From: Winogradskya consettensis
GTDB lineage: Bacteria; Actinomycetota; Actinomycetes; Mycobacteriales; Micromonosporaceae
NCBI RefSeq assembly: GCF_018332715.1
Contig: NZ_BOQP01000050.1
Location: 123,607-187,606 of the forward strand
DNA length: 64,000 nt
Direction of reading: 5' to 3'
In this document: one piece after another, positions 53,005 to 61,582 of the stretch
Position numbering within the stretch: position 1 is the first letter of the stretch
Layout: the number at the start of each line of letters is the position of its first letter
Position numbers and translations under genes: made by a program
Notes under the pieces: model-generated
Told to the model about the DNA's origin: nothing
The model's database searches: none
What the model saw: only the letters and a program-made list of their open reading frames with translations

Positions 53005-54335
53005 ACGCCCTGCGCGCCAAGCTCGCCGCCCTGGCCGCCGAACGGGCCGAGGCGCTGCGCCCGCCCGGCTACCGGCGGGTGGCCGGCGCGATGCTGGTCA
53101 CCAACCTCGGCAACGGCGCCCAGTTCATCGCGAACGTGTGGCTGGTCCTCCAGCTCACCGACAGCCCCCGCGCCGTCTCCCTGGTGCTGCTCACCACCGC
53201 ACTGCCCGGCGTGTTCTTCGGCCCGATCATCGGCGTGCTGATGGACAGGTACGCCCGCCGGCTGGTCTTCGCCACCTCCGACATCTTCGCGGCCCTCGTC
53301 CTGGCCGTCACCGTGACGCTCTACCTGACCCACCGGCTGGAGACGTGGCACCTGTTCACGGCCGTGTTCCTGCTGGCCCTCAGCGAGTCAACGTCCGTAC
53401 CGACCGGCACCGCCCTGGTCCGCGAGATCATCCCGGTCGACCGGCTGCTCTCGGCGAACGCGACCACCGGCGTCGCGGTCCAGATCGGCAACGTCATCGG
53501 CGCCGCGGCCGGCGGCATCATCATCGCGGTCAGCTCGGTCGCCGGGGTGCTGGTACTCAACATGGTGTCGTTCGTGCTCTCCGCGGTGCTGATCATCGGG
53601 GTCCGCACCGCGCGGCGTATCGAACGCGACGGCGGCGCCGGGTGGAAGGAATCGATCCGCAGCGCCGCCAAGGGCCTGGACTACCTGCGATCACACCCCA
53701 AGATGCTGCCGTCGTACGGCATGCTGCTCGTCCTCTTCGCCACGCTCTACCTGCTCAACACGCTGCTGGCCCCGTTCGCGGAGAACGTGCTCGACGTCGG
53801 CGCGAGCGGCCTCGGTTTCATCGACGCGATGTTCGCCATCGGCGCGATCGCCGGTGGGGTGCTGCTGCCACTGTTCACCGCCCGCCTCAACCGGGACCGG
53901 ATAGCCGCGCTCGGGGTCATCGGGATGGGGATCGCCCTGATCGCCCTCGGCGGTTCCTCCGGACTCGCCGTCCCGATGCTGCTGTACGCCGCCGCGGGGG
54001 TCTGCTTCCAGTCGTTCTACATCTTCCGGACCCGGGTCCAGGAGCAGGTCCCGGTCGGGTTGCAGGGCCGGGTGATGGCCCTGCTGATCATGAGCGTCGG
54101 CATGTGCCGCCTCGTGGTGTACGGAATCCTCGCCATCTTCGCCTCGACCGCCGCCCTGCGCGGCGTGTACGCGGCCGGCGGCGCCGCTCTCGCCGTGCTC
54201 GGCATCATCGTCACGATCACCGCGTTCCGCCGCCCGGAGGCCTCCACACCGCCGACCGACCCGGACCTCGCCGCGTACCCCCTCGCCCCCGCCGACCCGG
54301 CACCGGCCCCTGTCGTTTCCTCGGAACGGAGCTGA
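53001..54335 (+). CDS. MFS exporter of the biosynthetic operon
   Basis: The 444-residue membrane protein has about 12 hydrophobic helices and the MFS loop GVLMDRYARRLVFATSD between helices 2 and 3. It resembles MFS_3/enterobactin-exporter-like transporters (FIANVWLVLQLTDSPRAVSL; ANATTGVAVQIGNVIGAAAG). The GTG start overlaps the ATP-grasp stop by 4 bases. It probably exports the product and may give self-resistance. A proline-rich tail of about 30 residues follows the last helix. Confidence 0.9.
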   Translation: MNALRAKLAALAAERAEALRPPGYRRVAGAMLVTNLGNGAQFIANVWLVLQLTDSPRAVSLVLLTTALPGVFFGPIIGVLMDRYARRLVFATSDIFAALVLAVTVTLYLTHRLETWHLFTAVFLLALSESTSVPTGTALVREIIPVDRLLSANATTGVAVQIGNVIGAAAGGIIIAVSSVAGVLVLNMVSFVLSAVLIIGVRTARRIERDGGAGWKESIRSAAKGLDYLRSHPKMLPSYGMLLVLFATLYLLNTLLAPFAENVLDVGASGLGFIDAMFAIGAIAGGVLLPLFTARLNRDRIAALGVIGMGIALIALGGSSGLAVPMLLYAAAGVCFQSFYIFRTRVQEQVPVGLQGRVMALLIMSVGMCRLVVYGILAIFASTAALRGVYAAGGAALAVLGIIVTITAFRRPEASTPPTDPDLAAYPLAPADPAPAPVVSSERS

Positions 54336-54337
54336 CC

Positions 54338-55633
54338 ATGACCGCCCGACCACCGGCGCTCGTCCTGCTCGGCGGCTTCGCCGTCGCCTGGAACCAGCGC
54401 TATCTCAAGGCCTGCGCCGACCGTGGCCTGACCGTCCTGATCATCGACGCCGACGGCGGGCACGTCGCCGGGCTGCTGGACGACTGGCGCACCGGCGCCG
54501 AGTCCTCGACCTGCCCCGCCGAGGTCGAGCTGCTGAGCGCCGACGCCGTCACCGCCATCGTGGACCAGGTGGCGTCCTGGTCACCGCGCTACGACCTGCG
54601 CGGCGTGTGCGCGCTGCGTGAGGACTACGTCGTCGCCGCCGCGGCCGTCGCCGATCTGCTGGACCTGCCCGGACCGGGGCTACGGGCCTCGACGGTCTGC
54701 CGCGACAAATACCTGCAACGGCGCTATCTGGCCGCGTGGAGTCCCGCATCCGCGCTGGTCCCGCCCGGGCAACGGACGGCGGTGGCCGACGGCTGGACCG
54801 CGTACCCCCTGGTGATCAAACCGACCGGAAGGCTGGCCAGTTCGGGCGTGCTGCTCATCGAGGACGTGGCGACACTGCGGCAGAGCCTCGACGGGTACGA
54901 CCCGGACGAGACCCTGCTGTTCGAGCAGCGGGCGCCGGGCCCGGAATTCTCGGTCGAGTCGCTGAGCCACCACGGTGACCTGCGTTATGCGGAGGTCACC
55001 GCCAAACGCACCACCGAGGACACCTCGGAATACTTCGTCGAGATGGGGCACAGCACCCCCGCACCGCTGAGCCCCGCGGACCGGCAGCGGCTGCTCGACA
55101 CCCACGCGGAAGTCCTGCGGCGCCTCGCATTCGGCACCGGCATGGCCCACGCGGAGTACCGGATGACACCCGGCGGCGAGCCGATGATCATCGAGATCGC
55201 GGCGCGCCCGCCCGGTGACAGCATCCTGGCCCTGCACTGGCTCGCCACCGGGGCCGCGCTGGAGGACGCCTTCGTGGCCCTGGCCGTCGGCGAGGACGTG
55301 ACCGTGCCGGCGCCGGACCGGCACGCCCGTCAGGTGTACGTGCCCTCGCCCACCGGAGTCCTCGCCGGCCTGCGGGTGGACCCCACCCTGGGCGTCGATG
55401 CGGACACGTTCGACCCCGCGCGACTCAAAGCCCAGCTGACCGGGCGCGGCTTTCAGGACCCGCCGACCGTACGGTGCGTAGTCGCTCTCAAAGCTCCCGG
55501 CACCTACCTCGGCGCGACCCGCGAGTCCTCGGACCGGGCCGCCATGTTCGTCATCGACGCGGCCACCGTCACCGGCCTCGACGAGCTCGAACGACGCTGC
55601 CGGGCCGGTATCTCGATCGAGGTGACGACGTGA
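54338..55633 (+). CDS. ATP-grasp carboxylate-amine ligase 2
   Basis: This 431-residue paralog of the ligase at 51685 has the same N-terminal fold (LVLLGGFAVAWNQRYLKACA) and the ATP-grasp core (YPLVIKPTGRLASSGVLLIE; ETLLFEQRAPGPEFSVESLS). It also shares the metal strand MIIEIAARPPGDS and the conserved RHARQVYVPSPTGVL segment. Having two copies suggests two different amide bonds are made, or one protecting and one constructive step. It starts 2 bases after the MFS stop and its own stop overlaps the DAHP-synthase-like gene by 4 bases. Confidence 0.88.
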   Translation: MTARPPALVLLGGFAVAWNQRYLKACADRGLTVLIIDADGGHVAGLLDDWRTGAESSTCPAEVELLSADAVTAIVDQVASWSPRYDLRGVCALREDYVVAAAAVADLLDLPGPGLRASTVCRDKYLQRRYLAAWSPASALVPPGQRTAVADGWTAYPLVIKPTGRLASSGVLLIEDVATLRQSLDGYDPDETLLFEQRAPGPEFSVESLSHHGDLRYAEVTAKRTTEDTSEYFVEMGHSTPAPLSPADRQRLLDTHAEVLRRLAFGTGMAHAEYRMTPGGEPMIIEIAARPPGDSILALHWLATGAALEDAFVALAVGEDVTVPAPDRHARQVYVPSPTGVLAGLRVDPTLGVDADTFDPARLKAQLTGRGFQDPPTVRCVVALKAPGTYLGATRESSDRAAMFVIDAATVTGLDELERRCRAGISIEVTT

Positions 55634-56781
55634 CCGGTACCGTGCCCACCTGGCCTGCCACCTCCGACCCGGATGCCGTCGTCGCCCTGCTCGAGCAGCG
55701 GGCGCCGCTGGTGGGATACGAACGGTGCCGCGCGCTGCACGACGAACTGGCCGAGGTCGCCGAGGGCCGGGCCGTCGTGGTGCAGGGCGGCGACTGCGCG
55801 GAGATGTTCACCGACATGTCGGCGGCGAGCACCCGCCGCAAGGCCGAGCAGCTCATCGCGCTGGGTGCCGCGCTCACCGCGTCGACCGGACGTCGCGCCG
55901 TCCACATCGGACGCATTGCCGGCCAGTTCGCCAAGCCGCGCTCACACGCCACCGAACCCGGGCCGGACGGAGAGCCGCTGCCGGTCTACCGGGGCGACGC
56001 CGTCAACGCGCTGACCCCGACGATCGAGTCACGCACCGCCGACCCCTGGCGGATGCTCACCGCGTACGACCTGGCGGCGGACGTGCTCGCGGCACTGCCC
56101 GGCGACGTGTACGCCAGCCACGAGATGCTGCTCGCCGACTACGAGCAACCGCTGATCCGGCACGACGCGGCGACCGGTGCCCGGTACGGCACATCCGGCC
56201 ACCTGCTCTGGGCGGGACACCGGACCCGGGATCCGTACGGTCCGCAGATCTCGATGCTGGCCGGGATCGCCAACCCGGTCGCGGTCAAGCTCGGTCCCGG
56301 CCTGACCCCGGCGGATCTGGCCGTCCTCATCGACCGGCTCGATCCGGCGCGGACACCCGGCCGGCTCACCCTGATCGCCCGTTTCGGTGCCGATGACATC
56401 CGCCGCAAGCTGCCCGCACTGGCCGAGACGGTACGCCGCAGCGGCGCCCGCCCGGTATGGCTCAGCGACCCCATGCACGGCAACACCGTCCGCACGCGCG
56501 ACGGCCGCAAGACCCGCGTCGTGGACGACATGGCCGACGAGGTGACCGGGTTCGCCGAGGTTCTGCTCGCCGCCGGGAGCCACCCCGGTGGGCTGCACCT
56601 GGAACTGTCGCCCGACGACGTGACCGAATGCGTCGCGACCCGCGCCGAGGTGGCCACGGCGGCCCTGCCTCGCTACCGCACCGCCTGCGATCCGCGACTC
56701 AACCCCGCACAGGCCCGGACCCTGCTCAGCGCGTACGCGGCCGCGGTGCCCGACGAGAGCGAGGAGATCGTCCATGCCTGA
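55630..56781 (+). CDS. Class II DAHP-synthase-like enzyme
   Basis: This 383-residue protein matches class II (plant/PhzC/RifH-type) DAHP synthases, which condense phosphoenolpyruvate with erythrose 4-phosphate. All four metal ligands are present: Cys56 in QGGDCAEMF, His283 in DPMHGNT, Glu325 in LHLELSPDD and Asp354 in ACDPRLN. GQFAKPR and VKLGP are also conserved. The PEP-site segment normally WxGERTR reads WAGHRTRDPYGP, replacing a conserved Glu with His197, and the following residues diverge. It may feed the shikimate pathway or use a different aldehyde. The GTG start overlaps the preceding stop. Confidence 0.87.
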   Translation: MTGTVPTWPATSDPDAVVALLEQRAPLVGYERCRALHDELAEVAEGRAVVVQGGDCAEMFTDMSAASTRRKAEQLIALGAALTASTGRRAVHIGRIAGQFAKPRSHATEPGPDGEPLPVYRGDAVNALTPTIESRTADPWRMLTAYDLAADVLAALPGDVYASHEMLLADYEQPLIRHDAATGARYGTSGHLLWAGHRTRDPYGPQISMLAGIANPVAVKLGPGLTPADLAVLIDRLDPARTPGRLTLIARFGADDIRRKLPALAETVRRSGARPVWLSDPMHGNTVRTRDGRKTRVVDDMADEVTGFAEVLLAAGSHPGGLHLELSPDDVTECVATRAEVATAALPRYRTACDPRLNPAQARTLLSAYAAAVPDESEEIVHA

Positions 56782-58120
56782 CCCGTTGCGCACCTACGCC
56801 GCCACCGCCGTAATCGGCGACGAACACGTGACACCGCCGCCCGGCCTGCTGAGCGACTCGCTACGCACCCGGCTGCGGCGGCTGCGCACCGACGCGGACC
56901 TGCAGGAGTGGACGGCCGCCGCCAACGAGTGGGCGTGGTACGCCGACGCGCGGTACCGGGCCTGCGTCGAGCTGCGCCCGGCGACCGCGCCGATCCGGAT
57001 CGGGGTGAAGGACACCGTGGCCGTCGCGGGCTTCCCCACCCGGCTCGGCCTTCGCCGGCACCGTCACTATCCGCACCGTACGGCGGCGGCGCTGGACCAC
57101 CTCGGCGACGACCCGGGACTGCCCGCACAGGTCACCGCGAAGGTCGTCACCACCGAGGTGAACATCGGGGTCGGCTCCGGCTGCGGCAACCCGTACTTCC
57201 CCCACATCGACCCGGCCGGGTCGAGCACCGGCTCCGGGGTCGCGGTCGCCGCGGGCATCTGTGACCTGTCCCTGGCGACCGACGTGCTCGGCTCCACCCG
57301 CTGGCCGGCCGGCCGCTGCGGTGTGGTCGGCCTGCGCGCCACCCACGACCCGGCCACGCTGAACGGCATCTTCCCCTTGACCTCCACGATGGACGCGGTC
57401 GGCTGGATGGCCCGCACCCCTGACGACCTGGCACTGCTGTGGCCCCTGCTCGGCCTGCCACCCGCACCACCGCGGTACCGGCTGCGGATCGGCGTCGTCC
57501 AGGAGGTCCTCGACGACGACGTCGAACCGGAGATCCTCGCCGCCCTGCACCGCAGCGCCGACGCCCTGGCCGAGGCCGGTCACCAGGTCGGCCCCGCCCG
57601 GATCGGCCCGGCCTGGCTCTACCGGGCAGCGGCCTGGGAGATGTGCTCCCGGGAGGCCTGGGACGGATACCAGACCTGGCGCACCTGGATCGGCGACGAC
57701 CTCACCGACTCGACGAGACTGGCCCTGGAATCCGGCCGCACCGTCAGCGACGGCCGCTTCGCCGAGATCCGCGCCGCCCAGCACCGCAGCCGAATCGAGG
57801 CAGCCGCCCAATTCGCCGACCACCAGATCGACGCCTGGCTGCTACCCCTGGACCCGGACCTCCCCCGCCCCGCCGACGCACCCCCGCCCGACAAGACCAT
57901 CCCGACCGCCGACCAGAGCAGCTACGACCGGGACATCGGCTACACCCCAATAGCCAGCTTCCTCGGCCTACCGGCGATCACCCTCCCGGTCGCCCGCACC
58001 ACCACCGACGCCCCGCTGGCCATGCAACTGGTCGGCCCCCGTCACACCGAGGCCACCCTGCTACGCCTCGCCCATGACCTCGCCGCCCGCACCGCAGACC
58101 TGGGCCTTGTCCCCCGCTGA
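56774..58120 (+). CDS. Amidase-signature family enzyme 2
   Basis: The 448-residue protein has the amidase triad: Lys79 in IGVKDTVAV, cis-Ser151 in DPAGSSTGSG and candidate nucleophile Ser174 in TDVLGSTRWPA. The first Gly of the canonical DxGGS loop is Leu here, so the oxyanion region may be altered. It shares the compact length and the PHxxPAGSSTGS segment with amidase 1 but differs elsewhere, consistent with a distinct amide substrate. It overlaps the DAHP-synthase-like gene by 8 bases and is the last gene of the operon, convergent with the cyclophilin gene 27 bp away. Confidence 0.87.
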   Translation: MPDPLRTYAATAVIGDEHVTPPPGLLSDSLRTRLRRLRTDADLQEWTAAANEWAWYADARYRACVELRPATAPIRIGVKDTVAVAGFPTRLGLRRHRHYPHRTAAALDHLGDDPGLPAQVTAKVVTTEVNIGVGSGCGNPYFPHIDPAGSSTGSGVAVAAGICDLSLATDVLGSTRWPAGRCGVVGLRATHDPATLNGIFPLTSTMDAVGWMARTPDDLALLWPLLGLPPAPPRYRLRIGVVQEVLDDDVEPEILAALHRSADALAEAGHQVGPARIGPAWLYRAAAWEMCSREAWDGYQTWRTWIGDDLTDSTRLALESGRTVSDGRFAEIRAAQHRSRIEAAAQFADHQIDAWLLPLDPDLPRPADAPPPDKTIPTADQSSYDRDIGYTPIASFLGLPAITLPVARTTTDAPLAMQLVGPRHTEATLLRLAHDLAARTADLGLVPR

Positions 58121-58147
58121 TCCACCGCGGCGGCCCCGCCCACGTGA

Positions 58148-58873
58148 TCAATGCGTGACGGTTGCCTTCTTGATCACGGTACGCAGGGCCGGCGGGCCGT
58201 CCAGCGGCGCCGGGTCCTCCGGGGTCGGCGTCACACCGGCGGCTGCTACTCGATCCAGCGTGGTCAGGCCACGCGGAGCCACGCTGCCGAAAATGGTGTA
58301 GTTCGGCCGCAGCGCCGAGTTGCCATACACCAGGAAGAATTGACTGCCGTTGGTGTCCGGCCCAGCATTCGCCATGGCCAGCACCCCACGGGCGTAAACC
58401 TTGCGTTCCCCCGTGGGATCGGTCGGCGCCGGCGGCAGGCCGGTCGGCAACTCGTCGGCGTAGCGGTAACCGGGACCGCCCTCACCGGTTCCCGTCGGGT
58501 CACCGCACTGCAGCACGAGCAGGGTCGGGTACGTGGTCAGCCGGTGGCAGATCGTCCGGTCGTAGAAGCGTTGCCGGGTCAGGTGCACGAAGCTCTGCAC
58601 GGTGCACGGGGCCTGCGCACGATCCAGCACGAGCGGGATAGGCCCCAGATTGGTACGCAGCAGCACCGTCACCGTCCCACGGCTGGGCGTGCGCCGGGGA
58701 TCACGGGGCAGCGACACGGGACGGGCCGCGGGCTCGTCGGGTGTGGGCGTGTACGCGCACGGTCCCGCGGTGGGCCCGGTCGGGCCGGCGCCGTGCGCCG
58801 CGGCGGGCGCGGCACCGAAGCCCCCGGCAGCCAGCATCGAGACCAGGACGAACGCCAGACGTCGCTTCAGCAT
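58148..58873 (-). CDS. Secreted cyclophilin-type peptidyl-prolyl isomerase
   Basis: This 241-residue protein has a signal peptide (about residues 1-26; AFVLVSMLAAGGFGAAPAAA), a Pro-rich linker, and a cyclophilin domain. Recognisable blocks are LGPIPLVLDRAQAPCTVQSF, RFYDRTICHRL, LQCGDPTGTGEGGPGY and the active-site segment ANAGPDTNGSQFFLVYG. It ends in FGSVAPRGLTTLDRVAAAGV. It probably assists folding of secreted proteins. Several Cys suggest a disulfide in the mature enzyme. It is convergent with the biosynthetic operon and unlikely to be part of it. Confidence 0.9.
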   Translation of the reverse strand: MLKRRLAFVLVSMLAAGGFGAAPAAAHGAGPTGPTAGPCAYTPTPDEPAARPVSLPRDPRRTPSRGTVTVLLRTNLGPIPLVLDRAQAPCTVQSFVHLTRQRFYDRTICHRLTTYPTLLVLQCGDPTGTGEGGPGYRYADELPTGLPPAPTDPTGERKVYARGVLAMANAGPDTNGSQFFLVYGNSALRPNYTIFGSVAPRGLTTLDRVAAAGVTPTPEDPAPLDGPPALRTVIKKATVTH

Positions 58874-59102
58874 GATCCCGGTTTAATCGATCTATCTGAA
58901 TACGTCAAGGTGGATCATCCGGCGGAATCGCTTCGATCTTTCTAAAACTCCGATCCAGCTGCATGGCCAGCCGGGCGGCCTCGCGCGCGACCTGGGTGCA
59001 TTCGTTCTCGAGGGCGACGAAATCCGGATGGTCGGCAATCGCGGGACCGAGGTCGGCGGCGCAGCGATCCCCCCACAACGCCAGCTGTTCGGGTAGGCGT
59101 AC
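58874..59102. other. Intergenic region with a possible minus-strand gene remnant
   Basis: The first 40 bp are AT-rich and form the cyclophilin promoter region. At about 58915-59100 the minus strand reads QLALWGDRCAADLGPAIADH and continues helical to a stop, without a start codon or recognisable family. This looks like the 3' end of a lost gene. Confidence 0.4.
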
Positions 59103-59430
59103 GGGTCATACTGGCATCCGGCGACAACGACCGTGCGTCGCAGGCCGTGCTCTATCGAAGTGTCCTCGCCGACCGTCGCATTCTCGTCCTTCTGGACAAC
59201 GCGTTCGACGCCGACCAGGTCCAGCGGCTCCCCCCGGTCGCAAAGGGGTGCCTGGTGATCATCACCAGCCGGACGCGACTGTCCTCGCTGAACACCACGA
59301 CCGGGGCTCAGCTGCTGACCCTGGACACGCCGGATCAGGCTGAGGCGCGAAACGGCTTCATGAACCGGATCGGCCAGGACCGGGCCCGCAGCGAGAAGGC
59401 GGCATTAAATCAGGTCATCGTGCATGCCAT
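59103..59430 (+). pseudogene. NB-ARC regulator fragment
   Basis: The translation VLYRSVLADRRILVLLDNAF through GCLVIITSRTRLSSL matches the middle of the NB-ARC ATPase domain of AfsR/STAND regulators such as those at 2.4, 20.8 and 25.2 kb of this window. Walker A, the HTH and the TPR region are all missing, and the frame ends soon after. It is a remnant of another regulator of this class. Confidence 0.75.
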
Positions 59431-59488
59431 CAGCTTTCACCAGATTCACGGGTAGACGCCCACCAACGGGTTGACAGTCATCTATTAG

Positions 59489-60493
59489 ATGACGGACCGT
59501 CGAGGGATGCACACACACCGCTTCCGTGCATTTCTGGCCGTTCTGCTCTCCACCGGTGCGCTACTCCTGGTCACCGGCCGGGCCGCAGCGGCGGCGCCCT
59601 CCGCGCCCGCCAACCTCCACGTCAGCTCCGTCAGCCCCACGTCCGTGACCCTCGCCTGGACCGCTTCCACCGGCAATCCCGTCGACTACTCGGTCACCTA
59701 CTTACCCGCCTTCGGCGACGTCGGCTACAGCCAGCGCGTCGGCAACGCCACCACCACAACGATCATGTCCGGCATCTACCCGAACAGTCAGATCCAATTC
59801 ACCGTCCAGGCCATCGACACCGACGGCCACTCCTCAGCGGCGAGCAGCCCGCTCGTTGTGGTCACGCCGGCGAACACCAGCGGCGACATGACCGCACCGA
59901 CAGCCCCCGGCAACCTCACCCTGACCGGCGTCGGACCGGCCGGCGCGCAGCTGACCTGGACGGCGTCCACCGACGACGTGGAGCTGACCGGCTACTACGT
60001 CTATCTGTTCGACGGCTGGTACGTGTCCCGGTATCTCGGCACCACGACCGGCACCTCCTTCACCGCGCCGATCCTGAGCACCCAGACCGGCATGGTCCGC
60101 TACTACGTACGCGCACGCGACACGGCCGGCAACTTGTCGATCGCCTCCAACCAGGTATCCCCGCCACCGGCCACACCGTGCAAGGTCGCCTACCGGACGA
60201 CCAGCGACTGGCCGGGCGGTTTCGTGGCCGAGGTGAAGCTGACCAACACCGCGACCACACCGGTCAACGGCTGGTCCCTCGCCGTCTCCCTGGGCGGCGA
60301 CCAGCACGTCACGTCGTCGTGGGCGGCGAAGTGGGTCCAGTCCGGCTCGACAGTGACGTTGACCAACGAGACCTGGAACGCGACTATCCAGCCCGGCGCC
60401 GACATCACGGTCGGCCTGATCGGCACCTACACGACGAGCAACGCCTCACCCACGACCGCCGCACTGGGCGGCACAGCCTGCAACCTCGCCTGA
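59489..60493 (+). CDS. Secreted fibronectin III / CBM2 carbohydrate-binding protein
   Basis: This 334-residue protein has a signal peptide (about residues 6-37), two fibronectin type III domains (PSAPANLHVSSVSPTSVTLA; TAPTAPGNLTLTGVGPAGAQ) and a C-terminal CBM2 cellulose/chitin-binding domain. The CBM2 begins at CKVAYRTTSDWPGGF and ends with a second Cys in GGTACN, which would form its usual disulfide. No catalytic domain is present, so it is a binding or adhesion protein, or a glycoside hydrolase that lost its enzyme part. ATG 59489 or 59507 could be the start; GAGGG directly precedes the latter. Confidence 0.85.
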   Translation: MTDRRGMHTHRFRAFLAVLLSTGALLLVTGRAAAAAPSAPANLHVSSVSPTSVTLAWTASTGNPVDYSVTYLPAFGDVGYSQRVGNATTTTIMSGIYPNSQIQFTVQAIDTDGHSSAASSPLVVVTPANTSGDMTAPTAPGNLTLTGVGPAGAQLTWTASTDDVELTGYYVYLFDGWYVSRYLGTTTGTSFTAPILSTQTGMVRYYVRARDTAGNLSIASNQVSPPPATPCKVAYRTTSDWPGGFVAEVKLTNTATTPVNGWSLAVSLGGDQHVTSSWAAKWVQSGSTVTLTNETWNATIQPGADITVGLIGTYTTSNASPTTAALGGTACNLA

Positions 60494-61111
60494 TCCGCGG
60501 GGCATCCAGACCTGGAGCGCCTTCGCATCGACCCCCGAGCTCTCGCCCGATCGGCGTCCGTGGGCCGACCAGCGGGAACGGCCGAATCGAACTGGTGTCG
60601 CCGCGAGCCCTCTGAGGCTCGCGGCAGCCGGTATGAACGACGCACTCCCGCATGGTGCCGGCTCAGGATCGCCTCGACCTGCGACGAGGTGCCGGCGTTC
60701 GGTGGTGATGAGCCCCGACGGCAAACTGGCGTACGTCAACCACCTCACGGCGGCCACCATCACCATCATCGACACTGTCGGCATCGGCCAGAACCCCCAG
60801 GCCCTGGTGCCCGTCCCGCACGCCGCCCCGCCGGTCGAGCCCCGAACCTCGGCGAGCAAGCTCTGCACCAGCAGGGCCACAACGTACCCGCGACCCTGCC
60901 CGACGGCAGCCGCTCCCTCCAACTCGCCGCGTCGAACTGGTCTGTGTCGAGGGCCTGGGCACTCTGCTACACGCGGTACTGCGAACCGAACACCTGACGG
61001 CGCAGTCCTTGGGCTGCCGCGACTTGCGCCGGGTGGCGGGTCACCGCGGACTCGTACCGCGCAGAAAGGCTGTTCCGCATGTCCATCTGGACGTAAACCG
61101 GCGACCGAGGT
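60494..61111. other. Non-coding stretch with a YVTN beta-propeller fragment
   Basis: No intact gene. At about 60697-60820 the plus strand encodes SVVMSPDGKLAYVNHLTAAT followed by ITIIDTVG, one blade of a YVTN-type beta-propeller. The rest of the propeller is missing. The remainder shows no convincing coding signal on either strand. Confidence 0.55.
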
Positions 61112-61425
61112 TCACTGCCAGTGCGACGCGCCGAGTTCGTGGTCCTCACTACGCTTGAATGCGGGGAGCACCTCGTCCCAGCTCCAGCCCTTCATGCCGC
61201 GCGCAGACCAGGTGTCGTAGTCGAGCCGGTGGCCGTGGAACCAGGACTGGTAGTGGATCGATCCACCACCGCCGAGCAGCCGTCCGCCCGAGATCGGGAT
61301 CTCCCGGCCGTCCAGATGCGGCTGCGGAGTGGTGGTGTAGCTCCAGTCGAGCGGACCGCGCAGCAGCTGGAAGACACCGTGCGGCGCGGAGATGTTCGGA
61401 TCCGTGTCGGCCGGGCCGGCCTTGC
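61112..61425 (-). pseudogene. GMC oxidoreductase N-terminal-region remnant
   Basis: The minus-strand translation contains FQLLRGPLDWSYTTTPQPHL, DGREIPISGGRLLGGGGSIH and GHRLDYDTWSARG, matching the FAD-binding region of choline-dehydrogenase/glucose-oxidase-like GMC enzymes. The extreme N-terminal GxGxxG motif is missing, and the frame stops shortly after GASHWQ, so most of the protein is absent. Confidence 0.75.
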
Positions 61426-61484
61426 TCGGCCGGGAGCAATGCTCGCGCGGGTGGAACCCGGATCAGCTCGGAAATTGCGACGCG

Positions 61485-61574
61485 CTACCGGCCGAGTGCG
61501 GAGTTCCGTGAGAGGCCGCCACGTGCACTGCGGTAGGCGCTCGGGCTCACGCCGTGGTGAGTTCGGAAGCTCCG
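61485..61574 (-). pseudogene. AraC-family regulator C-terminal remnant
   Basis: SFRTHHGVSPSAYRSARGGL is the end of the second AraC helix-turn-helix. Everything upstream is missing; the sequence abuts the oxidase remnant that begins near 61583. Confidence 0.55.
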
Positions 61575-61582
61575 CGAACTGA

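Noticed and set aside
59471..59476. TTGACA as a -35 promoter box for the FnIII-CBM2 gene
   Set aside because: No convincing -10 box occurs at the right spacing, and the candidate start codons lie within the would-be promoter.
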